Of a stretch of 7,838 bases of DNA, positions 1-5,828 are shown piece after piece (positions within the stretch are counted from its first letter, which is position 1; each line of letters begins with the position of its first letter). Source of the stretch: Cyanobacteriota bacterium (GTDB lineage: Bacteria; Cyanobacteriota; Cyanobacteriia; SKYG9); the NCBI GenBank assembly GCA_025054735.1, contig JANWZG010000167.1, positions 1 to 7,838 of the forward strand. The letters run 5' to 3'. The notes under the pieces are model-generated. The model did not search any database. It saw only the letters and a list, made by a program, of their open reading frames with translations, and was not told the DNA's origin. Position numbers and translations under genes: made by a program.

Positions 1-193
1 TAAAACGTCACCATTCTTAGCAGTTGAGTACCCCTACAGCCTTATTGCTTGATGATGGAGGTATAGCAGCAAACTTTTGCCAGAGCCAGTACACATCATC
101 TGTAGGATAATCCATGAAGTGGTTCAACCTCTTCGCTTTAAATCAGCGTTTAACACTTCTAGTAACTGGCCTTTAGAGAGTTGACGCTATAAC
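1..193 (-). pseudogene. Possible decayed P-loop ATPase fragment
   Basis: Read on the minus strand, one frame contains a Walker A-like string, CTGSGKSLLLYL, with TGSGKS at 90-73. It is preceded by an Arg/Lys-rich segment ending at a TGA (126-124) and followed, after a TAG (36-34), by GYSTAKNGDVL. The order P-loop, then AIRL, then GYST...GDVL recalls DUF87/TraD-type ATPases, where the P-loop strand is followed by a GYSxxxxDPKGD-like stretch. The frame is broken by at least two stops, so it cannot encode a working protein. The match rests on a short motif and may be chance; the gene, if real, would continue past the left edge. Confidence 0.15.
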
Positions 194-248
194 GAGTGTC
201 ACACCAAACATTTCACACCACGAAACTGAGCATATTTTCGGAGTAGCG

Positions 249-264
249 CTTCACTTGAGTGAAG
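249..264. promoter_or_regulatory. Inverted repeat, possible operator
   Basis: CTTCACTTGAGTGAAG has perfect 7-base arms around a 2-base centre. It lies about 110 bases upstream of the FecR-gene start and is too short-looped for a terminator, so a dimeric protein binding site is the natural reading. No regulator can be named. Confidence 0.3.
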
Positions 265-272
265 TAACCATT

Positions 273-284
273 ACACCAGGGTGT
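273..284. promoter_or_regulatory. Second inverted repeat, possible operator
   Basis: ACACCAGGGTGT has 5-base arms and a 2-base centre. It begins 9 bases after the 249-264 inverted repeat, and the two together suggest a protein-binding region upstream of the FecR-domain gene. It overlaps the first copy of the direct repeat at 277-293. Confidence 0.2.
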
Positions 285-337
285 GTCTGAGTTGAGCTGT
301 TGATTGGTAGTAACCAGAAACAGGGTGTATCTGGGTT
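277..337 (+). repeat. Pair of 17-base direct repeats, 44 bases apart
   Basis: Copy 1 (277-293) is cagggtgtgtctgagtt and copy 2 (321-337) is cagggtgtatctgggtt; 15 of 17 bases match. The pair lies in the leader region of the FecR-domain gene. It could be a local duplication or a paired binding site. Confidence 0.35.
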
Positions 338-359
338 AATCAAAATCATTCAGGTACAT

Positions 360-364
360 GAGGT
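360..364 (+). promoter_or_regulatory. Ribosome binding site supporting the FecR-gene start at 372
   Basis: GAGGT lies 7 bases before the ATG at 372, which favours this ATG over an upstream TTG at 300. A second purine run (GGGAG, about 392-396) precedes the in-frame ATG at 402, so 402 stays a credible alternative start. Both leave the signal peptide intact. Confidence 0.4.
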
Positions 365-371
365 CGTCATC

Positions 372-776
372 ATGAGATTCCAGTTATTGTCGGGGAGACG
401 GATGCACAAGACGCTCCGCCAGTTGAGCATTAGTTTACTCGGGCTTGTTTGTTTCAGTCTAGCGATTGTCAGTCATTCACAGCCGATCGCAGCTCAGTCT
501 GGAGCAAACCTAGCCACTATTTCAGAGATTTTAGACGGTAACCAAGTATTCATCCAAAGCCGACAGGCTAAGGTGAATGACCAAGCTAGGCGTGGCCAAA
601 AAGTTATGACTCGAGATGCGCGGGCAGCGATTTTGTTCAACAACGGTGCCGTAGGACGGCTAGGTAAGAACTCGGTGTTGACAGTAGGCGATCGCTGTGC
701 CCAAATTCGGCGCGGACAGATTTTAGTCAGCGGCCCTGCTAGTAGTTGTTCATCATCGGTCGTTGCTGGTGTTTGA
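372..776 (+). CDS. FecR-domain protein, N-terminal part (134 residues, ends at the TGA)
   Basis: If translation stops at the TGA, this 134-residue product is made. It opens with a typical signal peptide: positive region (R9, R10, K13, R16), hydrophobic core at about 18-33 (LSISLLGLVCFSLAIV), and a likely cleavage site after AA(Q) near residues 40-42. The mature part begins with ANLATISEILDGNQV and continues through FNNGAVGRLGKNSVLTVG (about 89-106) and RRGQILVSG (113-121), the first strands of a FecR beta domain. Residues C109 and C126 flank the RRGQ segment, as in relatives with a cysteine pair there. The fragment would lack the last strands of the domain (GTTYLLEV onward), so it is probably unstable. 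Expected location is the periplasm or outside the cell. Confidence 0.6.
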   Translation: MRFQLLSGRRMHKTLRQLSISLLGLVCFSLAIVSHSQPIAAQSGANLATISEILDGNQVFIQSRQAKVNDQARRGQKVMTRDARAAILFNNGAVGRLGKNSVLTVGDRCAQIRRGQILVSGPASSCSSSVVAGV

Positions 777-797
777 GGCACTACCTACTTACTGGAA

Positions 798-1343
798 GTG
801 GATGACAATGATCAGACCATTGTGAGAGTCTTGGAAGGGGAAGTCACTGTTGCATCTGAGCAGATTATCATTCCTGAAGAGCCAGAAACCAGCTTTATGG
901 ACATAATTGACCCTACTGGTTCCATTAAGCCTGTTGGTTCTGGTGTAAGCCCTCAGCTACCAACTTCACGCATTAAGCAGCTTCCACCGGGTCTATCAGT
1001 ACCGACGGCACCCAAACTAGCCTCCCTCCAAAGCCAGCCTAGTAGCTCACCTAGACAACCTGCATCAACGAGGGAAAATAAGATTACAGTTGTAAAGTCA
1101 GGTGAGAAAGTTGCCTATAACCCTTCCCAGGGAATCTTTAGCCCCGTGGAGAAAATGACTCAGCAAGAGTTTGAGTCTATTCTGACAGGAGCACTGTTCA
1201 ACGGCTTCTCTGTACCAATCCCCGGCCTTCAGGATGTGCAACGTAGTTTCCAAAACCTCTTCCCCGGCGTACCTTTTCCTATCAATGTTCCTAGTTTGAA
1301 TGTGCCCGGTTTAGGTATACCAGGTTTACCCTTTGGCTTCTAA
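798..1343 (+). CDS. FecR-domain protein, C-terminal part (about 181 residues)
   Basis: The frame reopens at 777; the first usable start codon is GTG at 798, but no good ribosome binding site precedes it and the part starts inside a folded domain, so separate translation is unlikely to give a useful product. It carries the last FecR strands (TIVRVLEGEVTV, residues 8-19), then a Pro/Ser-rich linker (about 27-93) and the block VVKSGEKVAY ... SPVEKMTQQEFESILTGALFNGF (about 98-137), which resembles the C-terminal block of cyanobacterial FecR-domain proteins. The last 35 residues are rich in Pro, Gly, Leu and Phe with PGL/PSL units (VPSLNVPGLGIPGLPFGF), possibly a hydrophobic surface or secretion tail. 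Its conservation in frame argues that the gene was intact until recently. Confidence 0.5.
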   Translation: MDDNDQTIVRVLEGEVTVASEQIIIPEEPETSFMDIIDPTGSIKPVGSGVSPQLPTSRIKQLPPGLSVPTAPKLASLQSQPSSSPRQPASTRENKITVVKSGEKVAYNPSQGIFSPVEKMTQQEFESILTGALFNGFSVPIPGLQDVQRSFQNLFPGVPFPINVPSLNVPGLGIPGLPFGF

Positions 1344-1435
1344 AGGCTAGTGACAGAGGCTAGTTTTCCCCTTAGAGAGATTGGGAGCTAAACTGACGGG
1401 CATCCCCGATCATGCTTATCAACTTACGTGGCATT

Positions 1436-1552
1436 CTAGAGGAAGACTATACCCATTCTCCAAAGGCCAGCAACGTAACCATTCGTTCGTAGTAAGGACT
1501 TAAGTCCTTACTACAAGCTATCCGTAGCCGTAGTGTAGAGAGGTAATAGTAG
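1436..1552. repeat. Intergenic repeat, copy 1 (related to 5699-5828)
   Basis: The order of blocks matches the later copy: ctagag, then ttctccaaaggccagc (1456-1471; 15 of 16 identical to 5717-5732), then gttcgtagtaag, the palindrome core, and an end block with ccgtagccgtag and aggtaatagtag. The later copy differs by an extra 17-base insertion (ttagttcatagtcagta) before the palindrome. Neither copy has an ORF, so this looks like a dispersed non-coding repeat family and not a degraded transposase gene. Confidence 0.6.
1489..1514. repeat. Perfect 26-base palindrome
   Basis: The arm GTAGTAAGGACTT is followed directly by its exact reverse complement, centred between 1501 and 1502. In RNA it would fold into a stem of about 11 pairs with a 4-base loop on both strands. 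It lies between two convergent genes, so a two-way terminator or transcript-end stabiliser is plausible; no T-run follows. Confidence 0.75.
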
Positions 1553-1562
1553 GACATAATCG

Positions 1563-1612
1563 CAACGGAGGTTTGTAGCGCAGACTTAAGCCTTCACTCG
1601 CACTAACCGTTG
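1563..1612. repeat. Imperfect inverted repeat, likely diverged unit of the same palindrome
   Basis: Outer arms caacgg (1563-1568) and ccgttg (1607-1612) enclose a core, gtagcgcagacttaagcc, that shares GTAG, GACTTAAG and CCTT with the palindrome at 1489-1514. Its centre (1587/1588) is 86 bases from the first. The arms pair imperfectly, as expected for an old copy. Confidence 0.4.
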
Positions 1613-1660
1613 GCCTCTCTCACATTAGCCTAGCCCCATCACCATATTTACCTGGGCTAT

Positions 1661-2302
1661 TTACTTGGCTAGCACACCATTGAGGAAAATATCAGCAATG
1701 CCTTCCGCCATTTCCTGCATGGCTTGAGGAGAGGTGTCGTGCATGATGGTGTTTTGACTAAAGCCTGCGATCGCAAACATGCCTACAAATACTCGTGATA
1801 CCACTTTAGGATTTATCTTGCGGTAGGTGCCACGATCCATAGCTGTTTGAAAGAAGGCTTCAGCTACATCCATCATCTTATCGATAACTTCAGCTTGAAT
1901 GCGATCGCGCAACTCTGGATGAAACTGCGCTTCCATGAAACAGATTCGCATAATATCACTGTTCTTGTGCAGGTTCAGCATTCGCCGCCGCATCACCTGA
2001 GAAACTGCCTTATAGCTACCCATTTCACTCAGCTCAGTTAACAAATCGGTCAGCAACTCTACCCATCCTTGGGTGGCAATCTCGATCAAAATTGCCTTCT
2101 TGTTGGGGAAGTGGCGAAATAGAGTTCCCTCTGCAACACCTGCCAAGTCTGCTAAGTCACGGGTACTAGTGCCGTCATAACCTCGACTAGCAAACAACCG
2201 CTCTGCTGCCCGCAAAATTCGTGCGCGGGTTTCAGTTTCGGGCTGAACAGCAGGAGAAAGTTTCATAGGTAGTTTGAACTGCATAATCTGAACGATCGTC
2301 AT
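1661..2302 (-). CDS. TetR/AcrR-family transcriptional regulator
   Basis: This 213-residue protein has the size and shape of a one-domain TetR repressor. The N-terminal DNA-binding domain spans about residues 24-72: ETRARILRAAERLFASRGYDG, then the helix-turn-helix STRDLADLAGVAEGTLFRHF (46-65) and the NKKAIL segment. The rest is helical and family-specific, which in TetR proteins binds a small ligand and forms the dimer; the ligand cannot be read from sequence. Starts at 2302, 2284 and 2266 are all in frame; I kept 2302, but the domain begins late enough that the MKLSPAV start (2266) is possible, and none has a strong ribosome binding site. It follows pdxH on the same strand after a 100-base gap with its own inverted repeat, so self-repression is likely. 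Its other targets are unknown. Confidence 0.9.
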   Translation of the reverse strand: MTIVQIMQFKLPMKLSPAVQPETETRARILRAAERLFASRGYDGTSTRDLADLAGVAEGTLFRHFPNKKAILIEIATQGWVELLTDLLTELSEMGSYKAVSQVMRRRMLNLHKNSDIMRICFMEAQFHPELRDRIQAEVIDKMMDVAEAFFQTAMDRGTYRKINPKVVSRVFVGMFAIAGFSQNTIMHDTSPQAMQEMAEGIADIFLNGVLAK

Positions 2303-2306
2303 TCTC

Positions 2307-2318
2307 GCTCATGTGAGC
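2307..2318. promoter_or_regulatory. Inverted repeat upstream of the TetR gene, candidate operator
   Basis: GCTCATGTGAGC has 5-base arms and a 2-base centre and ends 5 bases upstream of the proposed TetR start. TetR proteins commonly bind such repeats in their own promoters. The arms are shorter than those of well-studied TetR operators, and no clear -10 box could be placed, so this is tentative. Confidence 0.35.
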
Positions 2319-2402
2319 AGTCAATCCACAAAAACGTTACAGAAACTCATATTCAGTTATTGTGCCAGGACTGCTGTGGTTGATCACGCTAGCGTTAGCA
2401 GC

Positions 2403-3044
2403 CTAGGGTGACAGACGACTGATTGTCCAAGTGCCATCCGCTTGACGAGAATAGAGGAGGCGGTCGTGCAGCCGATTTGGGCGACCTTGCCAGAACTCGA
2501 TCGTTGTTGGCATCACCCGATAACCACCCCAGTGTGGAGGCCGAGGTACATGACCATCAGCGTAGGTATTAGTAACCGTGATCAGTTGTTGTTCCAATTG
2601 AGCACGATTGGCAATAACTTGACTCTGTGCCGATGCCCAAGCCCCTAGCCGACTCCCCAAGGGACGGCTCTGAAAATAGGCATCTGACTCTTCAGCCGAC
2701 ACTTGCTCAACAGCACCCCCAACTCGGACTTGGCGCTCTAGCTCTGTCCACAGAAACACCAGCACTGCGCGCGGATTAGCCGCTAGCTCTTGCCCCTTTT
2801 GGCTATGGTAGTTGGTATAGAACACAAACCCTCGCTCATCTAAGTCTTTGAGCAACACAATCCGAGCGTTAGGAATGCCGTCAGGAGTGGCGGTTGCCAG
2901 GGTCATGGCGTTGGGTTCAGGCAAATTGGCCGCTACAGCTTGGTCAAACCACTGGCGAAACTGCTGTATAGGGTCTACATGGACTTGAGATTCATCAAGA
3001 CCTGCCAGGGTATAGTCTCGACGAAGATCGGCGATCGTAGGCAT
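2403..3044 (-). CDS. pdxH: Pyridoxamine 5'-phosphate oxidase (EC 1.4.3.5)
   Basis: PdxH is an FMN enzyme of the cytoplasm that oxidises pyridoxamine or pyridoxine 5'-phosphate to pyridoxal 5'-phosphate with oxygen, the last step of vitamin B6 salvage. The 213 residues match the E. coli enzyme (218) from end to end. FMN-site segments are RIVLLK (61-66), FYTNYHSQKG (75-84) and ERQVRVGG (103-110). The phosphate and substrate segment is Y123-x3-R127-x3-S131 followed by GAWASAQS (134-141). The C-terminal half has PPHWGGYRV (169-177), IEFWQGR (182-188) and NRLHDR (190-195), where R191 and H193 correspond to substrate-binding Arg and His, and it ends RLSP like the family's RLAP. All key residues are present. 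The ATG at 3044 is the only sensible start; no strong ribosome binding site precedes it. It is transcribed away from the 3243 gene and may read into the TetR gene. Confidence 0.97.
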   Translation of the reverse strand: MPTIADLRRDYTLAGLDESQVHVDPIQQFRQWFDQAVAANLPEPNAMTLATATPDGIPNARIVLLKDLDERGFVFYTNYHSQKGQELAANPRAVLVFLWTELERQVRVGGAVEQVSAEESDAYFQSRPLGSRLGAWASAQSQVIANRAQLEQQLITVTNTYADGHVPRPPHWGGYRVMPTTIEFWQGRPNRLHDRLLYSRQADGTWTISRLSP

Positions 3045-3060
3045 TATTCACTATCCAAGT

Positions 3061-3103
3061 TAGTTAAGAAACATAGCAAACTCTAGTTAAGAAATGTAGC
3101 CAA
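3061..3103 (-). repeat. 23-base-period direct repeat in the pdxH promoter region
   Basis: tagttaagaaacatagcaaa (3061-3080) recurs as tagttaagaaatgtagccaa (3084-3103), 17 of 20 bases matching. The period of 23 bases, about two helical turns, would place two protein molecules on the same face of DNA. It lies 17-59 bases upstream of the pdxH start, where a regulator could act. The factor is unknown. Confidence 0.45.
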
Positions 3104-3222
3104 ATCTGAAGCTTAATTGCAAAATCTTCTTTGGAGTAGGAGATGCAGGAGGTCGAGTGATAAGGTGTTATGACGAAAATTTTTATTTGCAAACTGCACA
3201 TCAGTTACACCATTTATTTCGT

Positions 3223-3228
3223 TATACT
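3223..3228 (+). promoter_or_regulatory. Candidate -10 box for the small ORF-rarA unit
   Basis: TATACT differs by one base from the consensus TATAAT and lies 14 bases before the ATG at 3243, giving a very short leader. The expected -35 position (near 3200-3205, atcagt) is poor, so this promoter may need an activator or be weak. Confidence 0.35.
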
Positions 3229-3242
3229 CCTGTTGAACTCCT

Positions 3243-3422
3243 ATGTTTAATCATGACTCTAACAAAGACTCCCTTTCTGGCGTAGTAGCAGCAGCACTCG
3301 GAGCCGGTATTGTTACATCCTTTGCTGTTGCTCTGGGGCAAAGTCCCCTATTGGCATTGGGGATTACACTATTCTCTGCCTTGGCAGCCTTTTTATTTGA
3401 CCGCCTCCTGCAACATTCCTAG
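3243..3422 (+). CDS. Small hydrophobic membrane protein, 59 residues, function unknown
   Basis: I do not recognise a named family. The protein starts MFNHDSNKDSLSG, a polar head, followed by a hydrophobic Ala/Gly/Val-rich segment (about 14-33, VVAAALGAGIVTSFAVALG), a short QSP turn (34-36), a second hydrophobic segment (about 37-53, ending AAFLFD) and a short RLLQHS tail. This pattern suggests a helical hairpin of two membrane segments. The ATG at 3243 has no Shine-Dalgarno sequence, which is common in cyanobacteria, but has a TATACT box just upstream. Its stop (3420-3422) is 54 bases before the rarA ATG and in the same frame, so the two genes are probably co-transcribed. The regular alternation of hydrophobic stretches and the clean start and stop support a real gene, but length alone does not prove it. 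Confidence 0.6.
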   Translation: MFNHDSNKDSLSGVVAAALGAGIVTSFAVALGQSPLLALGITLFSALAAFLFDRLLQHS

Positions 3423-3476
3423 CCTAGTCACTACTCTAAGATTCTGACTCCACCGTCTGAACCACTAGCAGCGAGA

Positions 3477-5633
3477 ATGCGTCCTCGTACCTTGGAAGAG
3501 TTCATCGGGCAAGATGAAATCCTTGGTCAGGGACGGTTATTGCGACGGGCTATCCAGGCTGATCAGCTATCGTCGCTGATTTTCTATGGGCCACCCGGGA
3601 CGGGCAAGACAACCCTAGCACGGGTAATTGCCAACACTACCCGCGCTCATTTTATTGCTATCAATGCTGTATTGGCTGGGGTCAAGGAGATTCGAGAGGC
3701 AATCGCTACCGCGCAGGAGCGTCAACAGCGTCATCAACAGCGTACATTGTTGTTTGTAGATGAAGTTCATCGGTTCAACAAGGCTCAGCAAGATGCGTTG
3801 TTACCTTGGGTAGAGAATGGCACAGTTGTGTTGATTGGTGCTACCACCGAAAATCCCTATTTTGAAGTGAACAAGGCGTTGATTAGTCGATCGCGTCTGT
3901 TCCAACTTCGACCCTTGACTGCCGACCAGTTGCGCCAAGTTGTTCACCAGGCATTGACAGATGCAGAACGGGGTTACGGCGATCGTGCTGTTACTCTGGA
4001 TCCAGATGCTCTGGAACACTTAGTCAATGTTGCCAATGGTGATGCGAGGGCATTGCTCAATGCCTTAGAACTAGCCGTAGAGACTACACCACCAGAGCCT
4101 GATGGCAACATTCACATCACCCTAGCGATCGCAGAAGACTCCATTCAGCGTCGTGCCATCCTCTACGACAAAGAAGGGGATGCCCACTTTGACACCATCA
4201 GCGCTTTCATCAAAAGTCTACGGGGGTCTGACCCTGATGCTGCATTGTACTGGCTAGCCCGCATGATCTATGCAGGGGAGGATCCGCGCTTCATCCTGCG
4301 CCGGATGTTGATTCTTGCTAGCGAAGATGTGGGATTGGCAGATCCCCAGGCGGTAATGGTAGTCAATGCTTGTGCAGAGGCATTTGATCGCATCGGTATG
4401 CCCGAAGGTCGCTATCCGTTAGCTCAGGCAGCACTCTACCTAGCAACGGCTCCTAAGTCTAACAGTGTTATGGGGTTTTTTGATGCCCTAGCTACTGTGG
4501 AAAAAGAACGGACAGCAGATATTCCTTCTCCGCTGAAGGATGCTAATCGAGATAAACAGGGCTTTGGACATGGCGCAGGTTATCTCTATCCCCATGCTTA
4601 TCGAGATCACTGGGTTGCTCAGCAATATTTGCCCACAGGATTGCAGGGACAGGTTTTCTACCAGCCCTCTGATCAAGGCTATGAACGTCAACTTCAAGCC
4701 CAAGTGGCACAGCGGCGAGAAGCTCAGCTTGCAGCGTTAGCTGAAGGGCCAGTCACAACTCCCCTGGAAACATGCACAGTGGGCATCTCGGATTCTAGTG
4801 TTGATCGGTGGTTGCGGCGTGCCCTCAGTCGGGCTGGTGAAAAGTTAGGGCGAGTGCGCGATCGCCTGTTTGCCCTTGCCCAACCCCAACGCCATCACAT
4901 TATTTTGGATGTGAATGCAGGCAGTGGGTTATTGCTCTGGGAAGGGGTGCGGCGTGCCCCAGAGGGAGGGGTATATGCCTGTGCATGGACAGCAGATCAG
5001 GGAGTGGCCTTACAGGAACAAGCTGCAATGCTGCCGGAACTCAGTCGTCCTGTGATTTGGATATGTTCCCCACTGGATCTCCCACATTATCTCCGGCAAC
5101 AAACGAGTACCGATGCTCACCCTTGGGTAATTGATCGTGTTATTGGACGTAATCTGCTTAGTCATCATCCAGAGCATGTTGCCCTGCTGAGGCAATTAGT
5201 CCCTTACCTTCACCCCACAGGCAGCATTACCTTAGCAGAAACCTTGCCTCACTATGCTCAGCGTTTGTATCAATTAGTGGAGCCAGACTGGTTGCCAGCG
5301 GAACTCTATGACCAGCTAGTCACTGCTGAGGAAGCTGCTTATGCCAGTGATCCTAGTCTGCAATGGACCCCGGCTTGCCTAACCCACGAGTTACCTGCAC
5401 AGACAATCACCATAGACTGGGAATACAACTTAGGAGAGTTAATGATTACTCCAGCGCTGATTCAACGTTGGTTCCAGCGATCGGCTGCCTCTAAAACCCT
5501 CACCTATGCCGATCGTCTGTCTGCTTCCCTCGACAGCACGGCACTGGCTAAGGTGCATCAAGTCTTCAGCCAACATCTTAAAAATCGCACAGTTCCCTGG
5601 CAAAGTACAATCGCCTTAATTCACATCAGTTGA
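3477..5633 (+). CDS. rarA: RarA/MgsA-type AAA+ ATPase with C-terminal methyltransferase-like domain
   Basis: RarA (MgsA) is a cytoplasmic clamp-loader-like ATPase acting at stalled replication forks. Residues 1-430 are a near-complete RarA: Walker A GPPGTGKT (38-45), Walker B LLFVDEVH (91-98), sensor 1 GATTEN (121-126), arginine-finger region SRSR (137-140), sensor 2 near GDARALLNALE (188-198), then the tetramerisation part with ISAFIKSLRGSDPDAALYW (241-259) and LASEDVGLADP (280-290). Residues about 440-718 are extra: ILDVNAGSG (476-484) resembles SAM-binding motif I and VIGRNLLSHH...LLRQLVPYLHPTG (555-582) resembles the later strands of a class I methyltransferase, so a methyltransferase-like fold is likely; activity is unproven. 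E. coli RarA has about 447 residues, so the extension is about 270. The ATG at 3477 is the first ATG, but the codons before it read EPLAAR, which belongs to the conserved RarA N-terminus, so translation may begin upstream at a non-ATG codon (CTG 3444 or ATT 3441). Confidence 0.93.
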   Translation: MRPRTLEEFIGQDEILGQGRLLRRAIQADQLSSLIFYGPPGTGKTTLARVIANTTRAHFIAINAVLAGVKEIREAIATAQERQQRHQQRTLLFVDEVHRFNKAQQDALLPWVENGTVVLIGATTENPYFEVNKALISRSRLFQLRPLTADQLRQVVHQALTDAERGYGDRAVTLDPDALEHLVNVANGDARALLNALELAVETTPPEPDGNIHITLAIAEDSIQRRAILYDKEGDAHFDTISAFIKSLRGSDPDAALYWLARMIYAGEDPRFILRRMLILASEDVGLADPQAVMVVNACAEAFDRIGMPEGRYPLAQAALYLATAPKSNSVMGFFDALATVEKERTADIPSPLKDANRDKQGFGHGAGYLYPHAYRDHWVAQQYLPTGLQGQVFYQPSDQGYERQLQAQVAQRREAQLAALAEGPVTTPLETCTVGISDSSVDRWLRRALSRAGEKLGRVRDRLFALAQPQRHHIILDVNAGSGLLLWEGVRRAPEGGVYACAWTADQGVALQEQAAMLPELSRPVIWICSPLDLPHYLRQQTSTDAHPWVIDRVIGRNLLSHHPEHVALLRQLVPYLHPTGSITLAETLPHYAQRLYQLVEPDWLPAELYDQLVTAEEAAYASDPSLQWTPACLTHELPAQTITIDWEYNLGELMITPALIQRWFQRSAASKTLTYADRLSASLDSTALAKVHQVFSQHLKNRTVPWQSTIALIHIS

Positions 5634-5698
5634 ATAGCAGATACAAGCCACAAATTACTTGGCTAAGACATCACTGCCGTTGAAGCTTGCAGCTATAG

Positions 5699-5828
5699 CT
5701 AGAGCCTCCATACCACTTCTCCAAAAGCCAGCGACACAACCTATTAGTTCATAGTCAGTATTAGTTCGTAGTAAGAACTTCAGTCCTTATCACCAGCCAT
5801 CTGTAGCCATAGTTGGGGAAATTAGTAG
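5699..5828. repeat. Intergenic repeat, copy 2 (related to 1436-1552)
   Basis: The same block order as copy 1 is present: ctagag, ttctccaaaagccagc (5717-5732), gttcgtagtaag, a degraded palindrome core (gaacttcagtcc), then ctgtagccatag and gaaattagtag. The palindrome has several arm mismatches here, in contrast to the perfect one at 1489-1514. Both copies lie in gaps between the 3' ends of convergent genes. Confidence 0.6.

Larger units (their letters stand above)
1..371. other. Intergenic stretch upstream of the FecR-domain gene
   Basis: No intact gene is visible here. The left part may hold a decayed minus-strand ATPase fragment. The right part (249-337) is dense in short repeats: two inverted repeats and one direct repeat, all listed separately. 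I could not find a convincing pair of -35 and -10 boxes for the downstream gene. Confidence 0.6.
372..1343 (+). pseudogene. FecR-domain protein gene interrupted by an in-frame TGA
   Basis: The two open parts, 372-776 and 777-1343, are in the same frame with no indel between them; only the TGA at 774-776 separates them. Joined, they give about 323 codons with the expected cyanobacterial FecR-domain layout: signal peptide, FecR domain, Pro/Ser-rich linker, conserved C-terminal block. The break falls inside the FecR domain. In the family the surrounding motif reads VAGVRGTTY; here it reads VAGV-stop-GTTY, so a CGA (Arg) to TGA change explains it by one transition. No other frameshift or stop is seen, so the lesion would be recent, or a base-call error, or a read-through codon. 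FecR domains sit in envelope signalling or adhesion proteins; the role of this soluble exported type is not known. Confidence 0.75.
1344..1660. other. Convergent intergenic region with palindromic repeats
   Basis: This gap lies between the 3' ends of the FecR-domain gene and the TetR gene. It contains no ORF I would support. Most of it (about 1436-1612) is repeat sequence related to that at 5699-5890. No classical terminator (GC hairpin plus T-run) was found for either neighbour, so the palindromes may do that work. Confidence 0.6.

Noticed and set aside
774..776. Selenocysteine insertion at the TGA in the FecR gene
   Set aside because: The family has Arg and not Cys at this position, and no clear stem-loop follows immediately; a nonsense change is simpler.
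494..781. Antisense open frame of about 95 codons across the FecR gene
   Set aside because: It lies opposite a well-supported signal-peptide and FecR-domain frame, and its product has no recognisable domain.
2386..2395. Perfect 10-base palindrome ACGCTAGCGT just after pdxH as a terminator
   Set aside because: The stem would be too short once a loop is allowed, and no T-run follows on the minus strand.
3170..3250. 26-codon hydrophobic ORF with an AAGG sequence before it, overlapping the start of the 59-residue gene
   Set aside because: It is very short and AT-driven, and it runs over the TATACT box that better explains the region. No homology is recognisable.
5655..5669. Minus-strand reading ending VLAK-stop, like the end of the TetR gene at 1661
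   Set aside because: The shared stretch is only about 15 bases, no TetR-like sequence continues upstream, and the order relative to the repeat differs from the first site. Treated as chance.
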